Below are positions 62,726 to 64,000 of a stretch of 64,000 bases of DNA, in pieces. Below the pieces are notes generated by a model. It made no database searches. It saw nothing but the letters and a program-made list of their open reading frames with translations, and was not told the DNA's origin. Every line of letters starts with the position of its first letter. Position 1 is the stretch's first letter. This DNA is from Acidimicrobiaceae bacterium (GTDB lineage Bacteria; Actinomycetota; Acidimicrobiia; Acidimicrobiales; RAAP-2). The stretch spans positions 456 through 64,455 of the forward strand of contig PLZF01000090.1 of NCBI GenBank assembly GCA_003152015.1, in the 5' to 3' direction. Position numbers and translations under genes: made by a program.

Positions 62726-62983
62726 CAACTTTGGCTCCCCAATCACCAAAATCAGGGTCGGCTGCACCGGTACGGGAGACGTCTGCGGCCCGACAGAGTT
62801 GGAGAAAACCATCCACCAGTGCGCCCGCCACCGCCTCGGGTCGAACGGGACGGCCAACCCCTGGGTCGGCTCAGGGTGGAATCACGTGATGGAGGTCAGG
62901 GCCCTCACCCGATGGCTGTGCTCAGACCTGGGAGCAGACCTCGAACGTTGGGATCCACCAGTACCGCGGTCAGCAACGAAATG

Positions 62984-63700
62984 TCACGACGGCAATGCCT
63001 CGACGAGGGCGGCCACCATCGTGGGCCCATCGATGACTCCGCCGTCGGACGTGCCCACCAGGTCAACCACCCCCGCCACCGCGTCGGCGAGGCCGAGCCG
63101 AGCCGACGTCCGTTCGGCGTCGGGGAGGTCCAGGACTCCTAGCAACTCGGTGGCGTCCCACTCCAGAACGCAGGCGCTGTGAAACCAGGCGCCGTTGCGG
63201 GTCCGACGCTGGGACACCCCCACCACTTTGCGCCCGTCGGAGGTGACCACCTCACCAGTCCCCACCCCTCCAAAACAGACCAACGACGACCAGCGCGTGC
63301 ATGCCGCGTACCCGCCCCGGTGAGCGGACATCCCCTCGCACCCCACGGCTTCGAGCGCCGTGGTCCAGGCGTCTCCGAGCCAATCAAAAGCCCGTCCCAC
63401 GTCGTCGTTCCATAGTGGATCCCCCCGCGGGACCCAGGCGTCGACCCACACCGGATCGCCCGGCATCACCAGGACGGCTCCCCCACCCGACCGGCGGCGA
63501 ACCACCTCGATCCCCTGTGCCCCGGCTCGCCGGGAGTCGACCACGCCCTCGGCCTGGGTGGAACCCAACACGACGGCAGGTCCGGTCACCCGGCACACGG
63601 CAATGGCGCGTTGTGATGGGTGCGTTTCGGTCGCCGGCCACGACGCATGGAGCATTCCAGCCGCGCCGGCCCGCTCCTCGATCGACCACATGTCCCCCAT
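62984..63700 (-). CDS. lipoate-protein ligase A family (BPL/LplA) protein
   Basis: 238 residues with the lipoate/biotin-ligase fold landmarks: VRRRSGGGAVLVMPGDPVWVD (RRxSGGGAV motif, about residues 68-88), VCFGGVGTGEVVTSDGRKVVGVSQRRTRNGAWFHSA with the adenylate-site lysine in RKVVG. Could attach lipoate or octanoate to dehydrogenase E2 proteins; octanoyltransferase activity cannot be excluded. It lies 14 nt after the HNH gene stop. Confidence 0.85.
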   Translation of the reverse strand: MGDMWSIEERAGAAGMLHASWPATETHPSQRAIAVCRVTGPAVVLGSTQAEGVVDSRRAGAQGIEVVRRRSGGGAVLVMPGDPVWVDAWVPRGDPLWNDDVGRAFDWLGDAWTTALEAVGCEGMSAHRGGYAACTRWSSLVCFGGVGTGEVVTSDGRKVVGVSQRRTRNGAWFHSACVLEWDATELLGVLDLPDAERTSARLGLADAVAGVVDLVGTSDGGVIDGPTMVAALVEALPS

Positions 63701-63714
63701 CGTCGTCTATGCCT

Positions 63715-64000
63715 TCAGGCAGTCAGGGGCTCGAAGTGGTCGATGCCGCCGCCCAGATACGTACGCCAATCGTCGCTGGCTCCCCCACACGATGCGAGCA
63801 GCTGCACACGGTGGTGAGGCGCCACCGGCGTAGCTCGGAGCACCATCCCGGCCTCGTGGGGTAGTCGATCTTCCTTTCGGGTGTTGCACCACCTGCACGC
63901 CGCCACCACGTTCTCCCACGTATGTGGGCCACCTTTGCTCCGGGGGATGACATGGTCGAGATTCTCAGCCGCCGCCCCGCAGTACTGGCAGCGCGAACCG
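63715..64000 (-). CDS. HNH endonuclease, C-terminal fragment
   Basis: The last 94 codons of an HNH nuclease whose start is outside the window. Visible: zinc pair CQYCG, the catalytic DHVIPRSKGG (HNH His), ENVVAACRWCNTRKEDRLP with the second zinc pair, and a short tail. Such stand-alone HNH proteins are common actinobacterial chromosomal genes of unclear function, not necessarily mobile. No intron or phage features accompany it. Confidence 0.9.
   Translation of the reverse strand, partial: GSRCQYCGAAAENLDHVIPRSKGGPHTWENVVAACRWCNTRKEDRLPHEAGMVLRATPVAPHHRVQLLASCGGASDDWRTYLGGGIDHFEPLTA

Noticed and set aside
61832..62857. Upstream extension of rsmH to a 673-residue protein
   Set aside because: It would run through mraZ and its promoter in another frame; only the part from 61831 matches the family.
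63715..64000. HNH endonuclease as sign of a mobile intron or phage
   Set aside because: No intron boundaries, reverse transcriptase, integrase or phage structural genes accompany it; stand-alone HNH genes are common in actinobacterial chromosomes.

Overview
The window is a compact, high-GC bacterial chromosome segment of ordinary housekeeping genes. I see no insertion sequence, prophage, CRISPR array, rRNA or tRNA. The gene content points to Actinomycetota: a Bpa/PafE-type proteasome activator, DUF3151, Wag31/DivIVA with SepF and YggT in the division cluster, FtsZ without FtsA, and a PyrR-led pyrimidine operon. The high GC, together with the mixture of leaderless and Shine-Dalgarno starts, fits as well. 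An uncultured or deep-branching class such as Acidimicrobiia is my inference, not something the sequence proves.

Layout. 1-4.2 kb (minus): pyrR-pyrB-pyrC-carA-carB, with a PyrR-binding hairpin just before pyrR. 4.2-5.9 kb: a divergent TetR regulator and DUF2236 oxygenase pair. 5.9-12.3 kb (minus): prepilin peptidase-aroC-aroK-aroB-aroQ-M24 peptidase-efp-nusB. 12.3-16.9 kb: a mixed block with dienelactone hydrolase, NfuA, a cysteine-rich unknown protein, a zinc-ribbon miniprotein, a flavin reductase, a lipoprotein and DUF3151. 16.9-21.3 kb: tyrS, a carotenoid oxygenase and an LCP cell-wall ligase. 21.3-30 kb: menaquinone genes (menD, menH, menA, menB, menE) followed by an SDR and an acyl-CoA ligase. 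30-40 kb (plus): DUF255 thioredoxin-fold protein, an unknown protein, PhzF, a phosphodiesterase-like enzyme, the proteasome activator, dnaE and an unknown protein. 40-43.5 kb: Rrf2 regulator, a channel-like membrane protein, histidine phosphatase and a sigma-70 factor. 43.5-62.7 kb (minus): the division and cell-wall (dcw) cluster, running mraZ-rsmH-ftsL-ftsI-murE-mraY-ftsW-murG-murC-murB-ftsQ-ftsZ-pgeF-yggS-sepF-yggT-divIVA-dksA/traR-lspA-rluD. 63-64 kb: a lipoate-ligase-like gene and a truncated HNH endonuclease.

Working together. The minus-strand pyr, aro and dcw blocks are typical tightly overlapping operons, with ATGA or GTGA junctions, that supply pyrimidines, chorismate and peptidoglycan precursors. 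Chorismate from the aro block feeds the men genes. The dcw cluster carries its own regulation: a TTGACG-N17-TAAAGT promoter with 10-bp-spaced MraZ boxes at the head, and an internal TTGACC-N17-TATCGT promoter in front of ftsZ.

Points most worth following: (1) a recurrent TANNNT hexamer 6-8 nt before the start codon at about 13 gene heads, implying widespread leaderless mRNAs; (2) a dcw cluster lacking murD and murF with no room for either; (3) pgeF apparently beginning at a non-standard codon inside a CTGA overlap with ftsZ; (4) the PyrR hairpin positioned for translational rather than attenuation control; (5) two conserved-looking proteins of unknown function (13790-14539 and 32158-32943). 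I found no clear previously undescribed multi-gene system.
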